A stretch of DNA of 64,000 nt from Anaerolineaceae bacterium (GCA_020634165.1 JACKCF010000008.1:39873-103872); one strand, 5' to 3'. Counted from the first letter of the stretch, positions 51,534 to 60,288 are shown. Made by a program: numbers and translations. Notes: generated from the sequence alone by a model not told the origin.

Positions 51534-51562
51534 AAGCTAACATGAGCACTAGCGAATGTCAA
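51534..51562 (-). promoter_or_regulatory. Promoter of the mec-cysO operon leader
   Basis: Perfect TTGACA (minus 51562-51557), 17-bp spacer, TAGCTT (51539-51534) with an extended -10 TGT. The -10 is weak, the -35 and extension are strong. Confidence 0.65.
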
Positions 51563-51674
51563 GCAATTAGGCTTAGGTGTCACCAAAATCTAAGGATATT
51601 GCAATAGCTGGGACAATAAGCCATGCGTAATGTCACTAGTTTGAATGACGTCTATATAAGGTAGTCCAATCTCA

Positions 51675-51703
51675 TTGAAGGGAAATCGCCAGGGTGCTAT
51701 ACT
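51675..51703 (+). promoter_or_regulatory. Promoter of the citrate synthase gene
   Basis: TTGAAG (51675-51680), 17-bp spacer, TATACT (51698-51703) with extended -10 TGC. About 130 bp of untranslated leader follows. It is divergent from the mec-cysO promoter. Confidence 0.65.
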
Positions 51704-51840
51704 GAACTATCAAAACATATCTCAATCTGGCAATTTCTATCAGACTTGACCTTATTTGTTGCCTGTAGCGTGTTTTGGGGCACCTGCAGAGGCAACTGAG
51801 GCGTTTAACAATTTTCATACTTACACTCGAGGAGTATTCA

Positions 51841-52977
51841 ATGTCTAACAAAGGTGGTCTTGAGGGTATCGTTGTCGCGGATGTCCAGACCAGTAAGGTC
51901 GACGGTGAAAATGGCAAGCTGATTTATGCTGGCTATAGCATCGAAGACCTGGCCGCTCACAGCTCTTTTGAAGAAGTCTTCTTTTTATTGCATAACACAC
52001 GGTTGCCGAACGCCAGCGAGCTTGAAGAGGTACGTTCCCAGATCGCTAGCCAAGCTGTTGTTCCAGACCCTGTACTGGATATGATGAAAGTCTTGCCTAA
52101 GTCGACCCCGGCTATGGCAGTTGTCCGCACAGCAACCTCTATGCTGTCTGCATATGATCCAGATGCGGAAAATCTGACAGATAAAGATGTCGCCCGCACC
52201 AAGGCAATCCGCCTGACGGGTCAGGTAACGACCATCTGTGCGGCCTGGGTTCGCATCAGCAAGGGCTTGGAACCTGTTGCGCCACGCTCGGACCTTGGGT
52301 TGGCAGCGAACTTCATGTATATGATGACAGGCGAGGAACCCGATGAAACAGCGAGTGCTGCTGTTGATGTTTACCTTGTGCTGCTTGCTGAACATGGCAT
52401 GAACGCAAGTACATTTGCCAGCCGCGTGATTACCGCAACCGGCTCCGATATGCACAGTGCAGTTGTCGGCGCCATTGGCGCCCTGAAAGGCCCGTCGCAC
52501 GGTGGTGCCAACGCCGAAGCTATGAAGATGTTCCTGGAAATTGGTGAGCCGGAAAATGTCGCAGGTTGGTTCAAGACCAATATCAAAGAAGGCGACCGCC
52601 GTATCATGGGTATCGGCCATCGCGTTTACAAAGCGCCTGATCCGCGTGCAGCCGTTCTCAAGGAACATGGCGAACGTCTGGCAGATAGCAGTGGCAACAG
52701 TAAATGGTTTGATATTGCGGTCAAATTGGAAGAAGCTGCCCGTGCCGATGAGTACTTCATTGAGCGTAAGCTGTTCCCCAATGTGGACTACTACAGCGCG
52801 ATTGTGCTTTACACACTCAATCTCGATATTGATATGTTCACCCCGCTGTTTGTGATGTCACGTATGGCTGGCTGGACGGCTCATATTGTTGATCAGATGC
52901 AGGGCCGTTTGATTCGCCCGAAAGCCAACTACATTGGCCCGTTCGACCTGACGTGGAAACCCGTTAGCGAACGCTAA
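51841..52977 (+). CDS. gltA: Citrate synthase
   Basis: 378 residues from the ATG at 51841 (GAGGAG 8 nt upstream). It is the short type II-like form found in many Gram-positives and archaea. Catalytic residues are visible: His in GPSHGGANAEAMKM, His in MGIGHRVYKAPDPRA, and Asp in FPNVDYYSA; the CoA-site Arg is in that region too. It condenses acetyl-CoA with oxaloacetate. 2-Methylcitrate synthase has the same signatures and cannot be ruled out. Monocistronic. Confidence 0.9.
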   Translation: MSNKGGLEGIVVADVQTSKVDGENGKLIYAGYSIEDLAAHSSFEEVFFLLHNTRLPNASELEEVRSQIASQAVVPDPVLDMMKVLPKSTPAMAVVRTATSMLSAYDPDAENLTDKDVARTKAIRLTGQVTTICAAWVRISKGLEPVAPRSDLGLAANFMYMMTGEEPDETASAAVDVYLVLLAEHGMNASTFASRVITATGSDMHSAVVGAIGALKGPSHGGANAEAMKMFLEIGEPENVAGWFKTNIKEGDRRIMGIGHRVYKAPDPRAAVLKEHGERLADSSGNSKWFDIAVKLEEAARADEYFIERKLFPNVDYYSAIVLYTLNLDIDMFTPLFVMSRMAGWTAHIVDQMQGRLIRPKANYIGPFDLTWKPVSER

Positions 52978-52993
52978 TAGGGCAAAATTCGAT

Positions 52994-53023
52994 AAAAAGG
53001 GCACACCGACTGTGCCCTTTTTT
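52994..53023. terminator. Intrinsic terminator after citrate synthase
   Basis: AAAGGGCACA / TGTGCCCTTT perfect stem, five-base loop, T run right and A run left. It may also serve the converging phytase-like gene. Confidence 0.92.
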
Positions 53024-53030
53024 GTCTCTA

Positions 53031-54134
53031 TCAATCGACTGCTAGCAGAATAATCTCTGTATAGGGTTGCGCTACAGGGTTAAAGTTGTTGTCGCTGATT
53101 AGCAAGAGGGTACGCTGACCGTCAATTGTTGGCCCCCAGGTTGCACCTTCAATATTATCCACGTCGATGCCGTCCGTCTCTTCATTGAGCGTCAGCAAGT
53201 GTGTTTTGGTGATAGCGACGAAATCCATGCCCTCAATGCTATCGAATGCCTGCACATCCGTCGCACCTGCTAGATTTGCCAGGTAAATATTGATCGTGTT
53301 GCCATAACCCAACGCGAAGCTGCGTTCAATAGCAATAAAATGAGTTTCGTCAACATAAACCAGTTCAGAAAGACCATTGTCTTCCGAGTAGGGTGGCAAT
53401 GTTGCTTCCACCGGAATAGCCTCCAATGGATAAACATACTGAGCGATAGTTTCGTCTGTTTCTCGGTCAATTAGCCAGATGCGTGAGGGACTGCCTGTAT
53501 CAATTGTCGATGGCTCGCCATCTTGCATAAGCGCAGATTCTGTGCCGATGATGATCGTGCTTTCATCCGGTGAGACATCCATTGCCTCAAATGCACTGTT
53601 CTCCTGAATACCGTGATTTCCACCCGATCGGACAAAAATATCTGGAATCGTATAATCACGCACGAAATTGCCATCAAGAGATGCTTCTCGTAGGAGTGGC
53701 GTATTCCCTCGGCGGTCCTTCTCGCTGGCCCACAGAATAGTCTGGCTGTTGGGTAAGAAGCGGATGGCTTCCGGGTCGGCAGCATTGGCGCCGAATTCTG
53801 AATTATCAACATCCATTAGTGTGATCATATCCATGATCTCGACTGCTTGAATGCTGGCTTCGTCTATCGTAATGGATAGTGTATAGAATCGAAGGGGACC
53901 TCTTTCTGCACGGTCGTCGCTGATGGCATAGTAAAGATTACTCTCGCTGTCGTAGGAAATGCCAGAAATGCCGCCGAACAGGATTCCTTCGCGGGTTGTG
54001 CTGCTCGGTATACTATACTCGTCTAGTACTGTTAAACTGAGGGGAGTATCTTGTGCCAACAATGCCACGACGCTGGTCGCAAGCAGGTGAATCATCAACA
54101 TAAACGTTCTTAGATTCTGGGCTTTTGATACCAT
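53031..54134 (-). CDS. Phytase-like (esterase-like) domain secreted protein
   Basis: 367 residues from the ATG at 54134; the frame is open 18 codons further up and no good ribosome site marks any start. A hydrophobic N-terminal stretch (MLMIHLLATSVVALLAQ) looks like a signal peptide. The body fits the phytase-like beta-propeller family: GGISGISYDSESNLYYAISDDRA, DPEAIRFLPNSQTILWASEKDRRG, NSAFEAMDVSPDESTIIIGTE and GLSELVYVDETHFIAIERSFALGYGN. Substrate unknown; phosphatase activity has not been shown for most members. Confidence 0.8.
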   Translation of the reverse strand: MVSKAQNLRTFMLMIHLLATSVVALLAQDTPLSLTVLDEYSIPSSTTREGILFGGISGISYDSESNLYYAISDDRAERGPLRFYTLSITIDEASIQAVEIMDMITLMDVDNSEFGANAADPEAIRFLPNSQTILWASEKDRRGNTPLLREASLDGNFVRDYTIPDIFVRSGGNHGIQENSAFEAMDVSPDESTIIIGTESALMQDGEPSTIDTGSPSRIWLIDRETDETIAQYVYPLEAIPVEATLPPYSEDNGLSELVYVDETHFIAIERSFALGYGNTINIYLANLAGATDVQAFDSIEGMDFVAITKTHLLTLNEETDGIDVDNIEGATWGPTIDGQRTLLLISDNNFNPVAQPYTEIILLAVD

Positions 54135-54274
54135 GTTATTGGCTTTCGCGTAAATATATTGATATGAACAAGCACGTATTGTAACCAACAGTTTGCAATG
54201 CGTTGGTTGATTCTCATATTGATAGTATGCTAATGTTGATGTGATCTATTGTTGTAGTAAGAGGGTAAAAGGGT

Positions 54275-54973
54275 ATGGCAATCAGGCCATTTCGCATTGT
54301 CGGGCGCAGTCAGTTCCGCCCTTATGCAACATTCGGTATCCTCAGCCTCAGCCTCCTGTTTTTTATCTGGGAAGTCGTTATTACTGCAAGTAATGGTGTG
54401 TCGATCGAGCAGTTGTACGATCATTACACACTTGTGACGTGCCACGTTGGCCAGGTTCCCCTGACAGAAATAATCGTTGATGGCATTCGCAGTTTGTTCC
54501 TGCATCTGTCATTTTTAGAACTCATTACCAACATGCTGTTTCTGTGGGTTTTTGGCCCGGCTGTTGAGCAGTTCCTGGGACATAAACGTTTTGTCGCCTT
54601 CTACCTGGCCGTAGGCTTTGGCGGCCATCTTGCCAGTGTCTTGTTCAGTGGTGGCGACTGTGCTGCCCTAGCCGGTTCCAGCGGTGCGATTGCGGGTATT
54701 CTGGGTGGATTCCTTTTCCTGTATCCGTTGCGTCGAATTGAGGCATTTATTCCGATGCTGGGACGAGGCTTCAACATTCCCGCATTCCTGTACATATTTA
54801 TCTTTATTGGCGCAGCCTTCCTCATGGATGATGGCGGTCCATTGTCGGGCAATTTGGCGCCTTTTTGGGATGAAATCGGTGGCTTCCTGGCAGGTTTCAT
54901 TATCTTTTTTGTCGTGACCATGTTCAAAGCTGCACCGAAGGCCAATCCATTCCCAACTTTGGATGAAGACTAG
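54275..54973 (+). CDS. Rhomboid-family membrane protein, predicted inactive (catalytic His lost)
   Basis: 232 residues, first of three tandem rhomboids. The six-helix layout and the Ser in AGSSGAIAG (Ser136) are kept. The catalytic histidine in the AHWAHVGGF motif of its two neighbours is replaced: the aligned sequence is PFWDEIGGF, with Glu200 at the His position. In the first-loop region LHGxxxH is changed to LHLSFLE. It should lack protease activity and may act as a pseudoprotease. Cys56 and Cys129 are shared with both neighbours, suggesting a disulfide. Ends in the shared ANPFPTLDED tail. Confidence 0.85.
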   Translation: MAIRPFRIVGRSQFRPYATFGILSLSLLFFIWEVVITASNGVSIEQLYDHYTLVTCHVGQVPLTEIIVDGIRSLFLHLSFLELITNMLFLWVFGPAVEQFLGHKRFVAFYLAVGFGGHLASVLFSGGDCAALAGSSGAIAGILGGFLFLYPLRRIEAFIPMLGRGFNIPAFLYIFIFIGAAFLMDDGGPLSGNLAPFWDEIGGFLAGFIIFFVVTMFKAAPKANPFPTLDED

Positions 54974-55013
54974 ATAATCATAGGACAACGAGCTTTTAAG
55001 GTGTAACCAAACC

Positions 55014-55760
55014 ATGCTCCCAATTGGAACTCTCGGACGCAACAAATATCGTCCATACATCACCTTTTTCCTGATTGTTATCAATCTGGTTGTATTTGTG
55101 TATCAGATGGTTGTGCAGACGCAGGGTATGGATAATTACCTGGGTTTTCTGTATAGCAATGCTCTCGACATGTGCAGCGTTGGTGTTGCACCAGTTGGGA
55201 CCGTTGTGCGCAATGGCCTTTTTAGCCTCTTTCTGCACGGGAATATCCCGCATGTAGTCTTTAACATGGTGTTCCTATGGATCTTTGGCCCACATGTTGA
55301 AATGTATCTTGGACATCGCGCTTTCTTTGCGTTTTATATAGTTGCCGGATACGTCGCCAGTTTCTCGCAGATTTTGCTGGGCAGCTTTGTTTGCTCACCA
55401 ACGTTGGTTGAGGGTCAATCACTGCTTATTGGTGCCAGTGGAGCCATTGCTGGTGTGATGGGGGCGTTCCTGCTCCTGAACCCGAATGCCAAAGTTCGTA
55501 CACTGATGATGTTCAACATTCCATTTATCCGTGTGCTGCGTGGCGTGATGATTCCTTACAAGGTTGCATATGTGTCTGCTGGCTGGTTCCTCGTTTTCTG
55601 GGTATTGAATGATGTCTTCATGGCGATTTTTGGGTCGGGAACCAACACAGCACATTGGGCGCACGTCGGCGGCTTTATCGGTGGCGCTTTGATCTTGTTC
55701 GTGGTGACGATGTTCAAGCCACTACCCGCAGCCAGCCCATTCCCGGAACTGGATGAGTAA
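55014..55760 (+). CDS. Rhomboid family intramembrane serine protease
   Basis: 248 residues, with AAGGTG before the ATG, 40 bp after the first rhomboid. Six to seven membrane segments. The catalytic dyad is intact: Ser142 in IGASGAIAG and His217 in NTAHWAHVGGF. Oxyanion and loop residues (FLHGNIPHVVFNM) are conserved. Cys54 and Cys127 match the neighbours. Ends in AASPFPELDE. Rhomboids cleave single-pass membrane proteins within or near the membrane; the substrate is unknown. Confidence 0.92.
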   Translation: MLPIGTLGRNKYRPYITFFLIVINLVVFVYQMVVQTQGMDNYLGFLYSNALDMCSVGVAPVGTVVRNGLFSLFLHGNIPHVVFNMVFLWIFGPHVEMYLGHRAFFAFYIVAGYVASFSQILLGSFVCSPTLVEGQSLLIGASGAIAGVMGAFLLLNPNAKVRTLMMFNIPFIRVLRGVMIPYKVAYVSAGWFLVFWVLNDVFMAIFGSGTNTAHWAHVGGFIGGALILFVVTMFKPLPAASPFPELDE

Positions 55761-55806
55761 CAAAATCGTCGTAAAAGCAGTTGTTTGCTAAACAAAAGGT
55801 GCTGTT

Positions 55807-56526
55807 ATGCTGCCAATCGGGGTCGTCGGCAAAGATAAAAGCAAATCATATGTGACATATGTGTTGATTATTGTCAACATCATCGTATTCATCTGGGAGC
55901 TGTCTGTACAGTCAAAAGGCGTGATTGTCTTTCAGGCGACATTGGGCGAAATTGCCTTCAACGTGTGTCGTGTCGGGATTGATCCGCTGCCAAACTTATT
56001 TGTCGATAGCTTCCGCACGATGTTCCTGCATGGAAGTTTGTTGCATCTCATCGGCAATATGTTTTACCTCTGGATATTTGGACGGCGCGTAGAAGCTTAT
56101 TTCGGCAGTTGGAAGTATTTGGCTTTCTACATCGCTGCCGGGTCCTTCGCGACAATTGGCCATGTGATGTTTGGTGGTGTTGTTTGTCGCACAGCAAATG
56201 ACCTTAAGATTGTCATCGGCGCCAGCGGTGCCATTGCAGGTGTGATGGGTGGATTCCTGTTGCTCTATCCTACGGCGCGCGTCAAGACGTTGATCGGCTT
56301 CTTCCAGCCATTCTTCTGGCAGGTTAAGTTGCCGGCTGTCTTATTCCTCGGCTACTGGTTCATCATGGACTTTTTACAGGGGATTGGCTGGCTTGGCGTC
56401 AGTACATCGACGGCACATTGGGCGCATATTGGTGGCTTTGTTTCTGGCGTGGTGATGGTTTTCGTGGCAACCATGCTCTACAAACCTGCTCCCAAACCAG
56501 ACCCATTTGAATATCTTGACGATTAA
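55807..56526 (+). CDS. Rhomboid family intramembrane serine protease
   Basis: 239 residues, with AAAGGTG before the ATG, 46 bp after the second rhomboid. The catalytic dyad is intact: Ser140 in IGASGAIAG and His207 in TAHWAHIGGF; FLHGSLLHLIGNM is canonical. Cys54 and Cys127 are conserved. Ends PDPFEYLDD. It is closer to the second copy than to the first. The three genes probably form one operon ended by the terminator at 56552. Confidence 0.92.
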   Translation: MLPIGVVGKDKSKSYVTYVLIIVNIIVFIWELSVQSKGVIVFQATLGEIAFNVCRVGIDPLPNLFVDSFRTMFLHGSLLHLIGNMFYLWIFGRRVEAYFGSWKYLAFYIAAGSFATIGHVMFGGVVCRTANDLKIVIGASGAIAGVMGGFLLLYPTARVKTLIGFFQPFFWQVKLPAVLFLGYWFIMDFLQGIGWLGVSTSTAHWAHIGGFVSGVVMVFVATMLYKPAPKPDPFEYLDD

Positions 56527-56551
56527 GATGACATGACTTTGAAATGAAAAG

Positions 56552-56573
56552 GCTCGCTCAGGCGAGCTTTTTC
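56552..56573 (+). terminator. Intrinsic terminator after the rhomboid cluster
   Basis: GCTCGC / GCGAGC stem, four-base loop, five T. Confidence 0.87.
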
Positions 56574-56692
56574 TTTGCCTTCTGCCAGATGAATTAGTTA
56601 ATTAAAAATTTATAGACCAAACTATCTTAATTATTAAACAATAAACTTGACATACAATGAGCATATAGGCAGTTGCGGAGTTGGCGTACAAT

Positions 56693-57103
56693 ATGCTCAA
56701 CAAAATTTACTGGCAAATTCCCGGACGTGTCATCGTTACCGAATACGCAGGTTCAGTTTCCGTCGAAGATTTGCGTGACGGTGGCGAGACAATGGTTCAG
56801 TTGATGAGCATCAAAGGGCAGGAGCCATTCGTCCACGCTATCATCGATACATCCAAGCGAGCCAACCCCGATGACCATTCTCTGATTGAAGAGACCAATA
56901 TCGCTGCTGTCCAGCAGACATTGCTTGCCTACCCTTATGCTGGCTGGACAGTCATCATTGACCCGTCTTCGGGTCGCTTCAATCGGTGGGTGCGTAAGCT
57001 AACGGGCCACGCCAAGCAGGCACGCTACCACATTTGCAGCAATCTAGAAGATGCCATTAGCTTCCTCAGCCAGCAGGACACGACGCTTACATCAACTTCT
57101 TAA
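56693..57103 (+). CDS. Hypothetical protein, STAS/SpoIIAA-like fold suspected
   Basis: 136 residues from the ATG at 56693 (GCGGAG 12 nt upstream; a TTG four codons earlier is less likely). Pattern: strands IPGRVIVTEYAGSV, helix VEDLRDGGETMVQLM, strand VHAIIDTSKR, helix, GWTVIIDPSSG, and a final helix LEDAISFLSQQ. This is the layout of the small STAS/SpoIIAA-like proteins that are frequent in Chloroflexota. No phosphorylation Ser can be assigned. Function unknown. Confidence 0.6.
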   Translation: MLNKIYWQIPGRVIVTEYAGSVSVEDLRDGGETMVQLMSIKGQEPFVHAIIDTSKRANPDDHSLIEETNIAAVQQTLLAYPYAGWTVIIDPSSGRFNRWVRKLTGHAKQARYHICSNLEDAISFLSQQDTTLTSTS

Positions 57104-57130
57104 GCGGAATGGTCACGAAACATGCAAAGA

Positions 57131-57157
57131 CGAGTGTGCTCAGGCACGCTCGTTTTC
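57131..57157 (+). terminator. Intrinsic terminator
   Basis: A 9-bp stem (CGAGTGTGC / GCACGCTCG, one G-T pair), four-base loop, T-rich tail. Confidence 0.85.
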
Positions 57158-57262
57158 TTTTCTTATTACTTCCAGAAGCCTTAATAAAGTGGGTCCCGAA
57201 TTGCGGACATCGTTTTGCTATAATGGGTCTTATGATCCACTAAAGCCACACCCAGGAGCGAA

Positions 57263-58180
57263 ATGCAGCACTTCGACTTTACAGCCGCACTGCCCATACG
57301 TACCCAGAGTGAAAACACGCAGCGTGCCTATTTTCGTTGGGTTGATCAGTACCTTGTTGATCGAGCAGACATGAAGGCGACAACTGGCGACTATCGCATT
57401 AAGCGGATGGAAAAGCTGCCAGTGAAGACGCTTCAGCGCCATCTCACATCCAGGAAGTTGGCAAGTTGGCTTGAGGATTTAGCCGCGAAGGGCAGCAGCC
57501 GCCAAAGCCTGGACCAGGCGCGTGCAGCCGTCGTAACGTTGGCGGAATTGATGGCGCAGGATGGTATTTTGTCTCAGGAAGCCGCCTCAGAAGTTCGTGC
57601 TGTAAGTGTGCCCGCTGTTGCTAAAAAACAGATTCCTGAGCGCCTTCTGAATGCTGAGGAATTGAAGCAGCTCATGCAGTCTGCACGGGAAATTGGTTCC
57701 AGCGATAATCAGATTGCTCGTAATGCGGTCGTGGCTACCATGTTATGTACGATGGCCCTGCGCCGGGAAGAATTATCATCGGCAAAATGGGGCGATCTGA
57801 CGGTTGTCGATGGCAACGTGGTTCTGCAAATCGGTCCGGATACGGTGCCTGTTCCCAGGAATGTGCTATCGATTATCGACCGCTGGCGCCGTGCAATCAC
57901 AAACGAAACCAAAGAGCCAACACCAAGCAGTCCACTCATTAGACGCATCTGGAAGGGCGGTCGTATTGCGAAAGATGGCCTTTCTCCTGATGGTATCTGG
58001 CTGATTATTCGTGATGCTGCGGAACATGCAGGTGAAGGCCACGTCACGCCTGATGATTTACGCCGATCCGCTGTTGCAGGGATGTGGCATGCCGGTGTGC
58101 CACTTGAGGAAATTAGTCGTTTATTGCGCCATCGAAACACGCTCATTACCGAGCGATTTATCAGTCGAATCAACCGCTAG
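57263..58180 (+). CDS. Degenerate tyrosine recombinase/integrase-like protein
   Basis: 305 residues with CAGGAG before the ATG. It has an N-terminal SAM-like core-binding domain (~15-115) and a catalytic-type domain (~125-300). Arg in ALRREELSSAKW (~167), Arg267 in DDLRRSA and His290 in LLRHRN are kept. The usual His before the second Arg is Asp264, and the nucleophilic Tyr is Phe299 (ITERFISR). It should not cut DNA and may bind DNA only, unless a Tyr elsewhere compensates. No attachment sites or mobile genes surround it, so it looks like a domesticated XerC/D relative. Confidence 0.82.
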   Translation: MQHFDFTAALPIRTQSENTQRAYFRWVDQYLVDRADMKATTGDYRIKRMEKLPVKTLQRHLTSRKLASWLEDLAAKGSSRQSLDQARAAVVTLAELMAQDGILSQEAASEVRAVSVPAVAKKQIPERLLNAEELKQLMQSAREIGSSDNQIARNAVVATMLCTMALRREELSSAKWGDLTVVDGNVVLQIGPDTVPVPRNVLSIIDRWRRAITNETKEPTPSSPLIRRIWKGGRIAKDGLSPDGIWLIIRDAAEHAGEGHVTPDDLRRSAVAGMWHAGVPLEEISRLLRHRNTLITERFISRINR

Positions 58181-58300
58181 ATGCCGTATTTGCTGCAAGG
58201 CACTCTTGGGATATCCCAGGGATAAAGTTGATATATTAAGCCTGTTTTGCCTGATTTTCGCGAAAATATCTGTCTTTTCGCATAGTGAAACGAATGCCCG

Positions 58301-59167
58301 CTATCGACCAATCACTGGCAGGAATAGCATGATGAGATTCAACGCTATCTGGCAGATCCATGCCGCCGCAAGACCGTTGCGTTCGCGAACGTAGCTATAC
58401 AGCATCGACATAGCGAATAGGCCTATCGCGAAGATAATACCTACCGCCGGGTTGGCCTGAATATCGCCCCACATAACTGGGAAAATCAGGAGCAGATTCC
58501 AAACGCCTGCCATGATACCTACGACCCAGAAATCGAGTGTTTCCTGGAATACCCCCCGGAAGAACAACGTTTCTCCCATTGGCATGACGAATACCAGGTA
58601 AGCCAGTAGGGTTCCAGCAGCCATGCCTGGGAAAGCAAGCGGCACTGCTCGCCCCAGGACATCCCAGCCAAATACAGTAAAGGGTCCGCCGACCAGCAGC
58701 GCAAAACCAATACCCCAGCCAAGACTTTCTAATCGTTCCTGGCCGATGCGCTCACTATTGCCAAAAAGCCAGGCCATCACACCAACAGCCCCCAGGACAC
58801 CCCAACTGAGGGTATAACGTAGGTCCGCATTAGCAGGTAGCATCGGCATCAGGCCGATTGCGACGGCGCCTGCCAGAAGTAACCCGAATGCCGGATCGCC
58901 TGTTCCACCACGATAAAGAGGCTGGGGAGCATCAGCTTCCTGGGGCAGCGCGTCAGCGCCGAGCAGAGGCTGTCCGTGTTCGTCAAAAGAGGTTTGCTCA
59001 TCAACGACGGGTGCCATGCTATAGTTACTGAACGGCGAATCATTATAATCAGCCTCGGTGTAGCTGCTGTAATCCGCATAAGGTTCAGAATCAGACGATC
59101 CATAATAGCTGCTATCGTCGTCCTCATTTGGCTCATACGAATAATCGGGATCGTAACGATCACTCAC
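58301..59167 (-). CDS. CPBP family intramembrane metalloprotease (CAAX-like)
   Basis: 288 residues. The first ~75 are polar, rich in Tyr, Ser and Asp (YSYEPNEDDDSSYYGSSDS), and cytoplasmic by charge. Then come about six to seven membrane segments. The first CPBP motif reads GETLFFRGVFQETL, with E-T in place of the usual E-E before the Arg; this variant is seen in the family. Later motif histidines are not obvious, so activity is uncertain. The start overlaps the threonine aldolase stop by 4 bp. Confidence 0.75.
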   Translation of the reverse strand: MSDRYDPDYSYEPNEDDDSSYYGSSDSEPYADYSSYTEADYNDSPFSNYSMAPVVDEQTSFDEHGQPLLGADALPQEADAPQPLYRGGTGDPAFGLLLAGAVAIGLMPMLPANADLRYTLSWGVLGAVGVMAWLFGNSERIGQERLESLGWGIGFALLVGGPFTVFGWDVLGRAVPLAFPGMAAGTLLAYLVFVMPMGETLFFRGVFQETLDFWVVGIMAGVWNLLLIFPVMWGDIQANPAVGIIFAIGLFAMSMLYSYVRERNGLAAAWICQIALNLIMLFLPVIGR

Positions 59168-60195
59168 GACAAAATGGCCTTCATATTGGTTACAACCGTA
59201 TCGATGCGTTCGCGGTCAATCCAGTAATGCATCACACACCGGAATTTTCGTTCAAAACCAGGGTAGGGACTGAGGATGATCTTACGTGATTTCATCTCGG
59301 TGACGAATTCTGCTGGAGATAGTTTTGCATCCTCTTTCAGCAGGAAGAAGACGAAATTTGTCGCACTGCTCATCACATCCACGCCAGGGACTTCACTCAG
59401 GCTCTCGGCAAGATAATGAGCATTGTCGTGGTCAACTTGTAAGCGCTTGGTCATATCATGCAAGGCGATCAAACCTGCGGCTGCCAGAACACCTACCTGG
59501 CGCATGCCTCCACCCAGGACTTTCCGTACGCGGCGTGCCTCTGCGATGAATTCTTTGCTGCCGACAATGATAGATCCGACCGGCGCACACAATCCCTTGG
59601 ACAGGCAGAATGTGACGCTGTCCGCGTCTGTTACCATGTCGGCAACAGGGACATTGAAATGGGTGGACGCATTGAAGATGCGCGCACCATCGACATGCAA
59701 GATCAGCCCATGCTTATGTGCCAGATCAGCGATATCCTGCATATATTGCGGCGAAAGAGGTAGCCCTCCGAGGGTGCCCTGCGTATTTTCGATAGCAACC
59801 AAACGTGTTCGTGGAAAATGGATATTATTGCCGCGAATGGCGTGTTCAATGTCCTCAAATGCAAGGGTGCCATCGGGTTGCACAGGGATGATGTGGGGCA
59901 TGATGCCTCCCAGAGAAGCGGAACCCCCCTGTTCGTATTTGAAGATATGGGCTTGGTCACCAACGATGATTTCATCACCGCGCTGGCAATGCGTCATCAA
60001 AGAAACGAGGTTGCCCTGTGTACCACTGGCAACGAAAAGCCCGGCTTCCTTACCAAAGACATCGGCTGCATCTTGTTCCAATTTATTGACTGTTGGATCT
60101 TCGCCATAGACATCATCACCGACAATCACATTAGCCATGGCTTCGCGCATGGCAGGCGTCGGATGTGTTACCGTATCACTACGTAAGTCGATCAT
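59164..60195 (-). CDS. ltaE: Low-specificity L-threonine aldolase
   Basis: 343 residues from the ATG at 60195; the frame extends 29 codons upstream, but family members start at MIDLRSDTVTHPTPAM. PLP-binding Lys is in SVTFCLSKGLCAPVGS, with GDDVYGEDPTVNKLE and FNASTHFNVPV also matching. It splits threonine or allo-threonine into glycine and acetaldehyde. Cytoplasmic. Cotranscribed with the CPBP gene. Confidence 0.93.
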   Translation of the reverse strand: MIDLRSDTVTHPTPAMREAMANVIVGDDVYGEDPTVNKLEQDAADVFGKEAGLFVASGTQGNLVSLMTHCQRGDEIIVGDQAHIFKYEQGGSASLGGIMPHIIPVQPDGTLAFEDIEHAIRGNNIHFPRTRLVAIENTQGTLGGLPLSPQYMQDIADLAHKHGLILHVDGARIFNASTHFNVPVADMVTDADSVTFCLSKGLCAPVGSIIVGSKEFIAEARRVRKVLGGGMRQVGVLAAAGLIALHDMTKRLQVDHDNAHYLAESLSEVPGVDVMSSATNFVFFLLKEDAKLSPAEFVTEMKSRKIILSPYPGFERKFRCVMHYWIDRERIDTVVTNMKAILS

Positions 60196-60288
60196 ATCCA
60201 CGAGGTTATCCCTAGATGGTGAGTAGAGTTGCAAAGTAGGTCTGCCAGGTTCGATGTTAGACCGTTCGTCGACTTTTCGCAATGGAGG

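Noticed and set aside
51317..51586. Longer minus-strand ORF of 89 codons across the attenuator
   Set aside because: It spans the terminator and is in a different frame from the Cys-rich ORF; no ribosome site or recognisable sequence.
57263..58180. Mark of an integrated mobile element
   Set aside because: No direct repeats, tRNA gene, transposase or phage genes nearby, and base composition is like the surroundings.
58216..58232. Short palindrome TGGGATATCCCA downstream of the recombinase-like gene
   Set aside because: Too short and without a T run; not a convincing terminator or attachment site.
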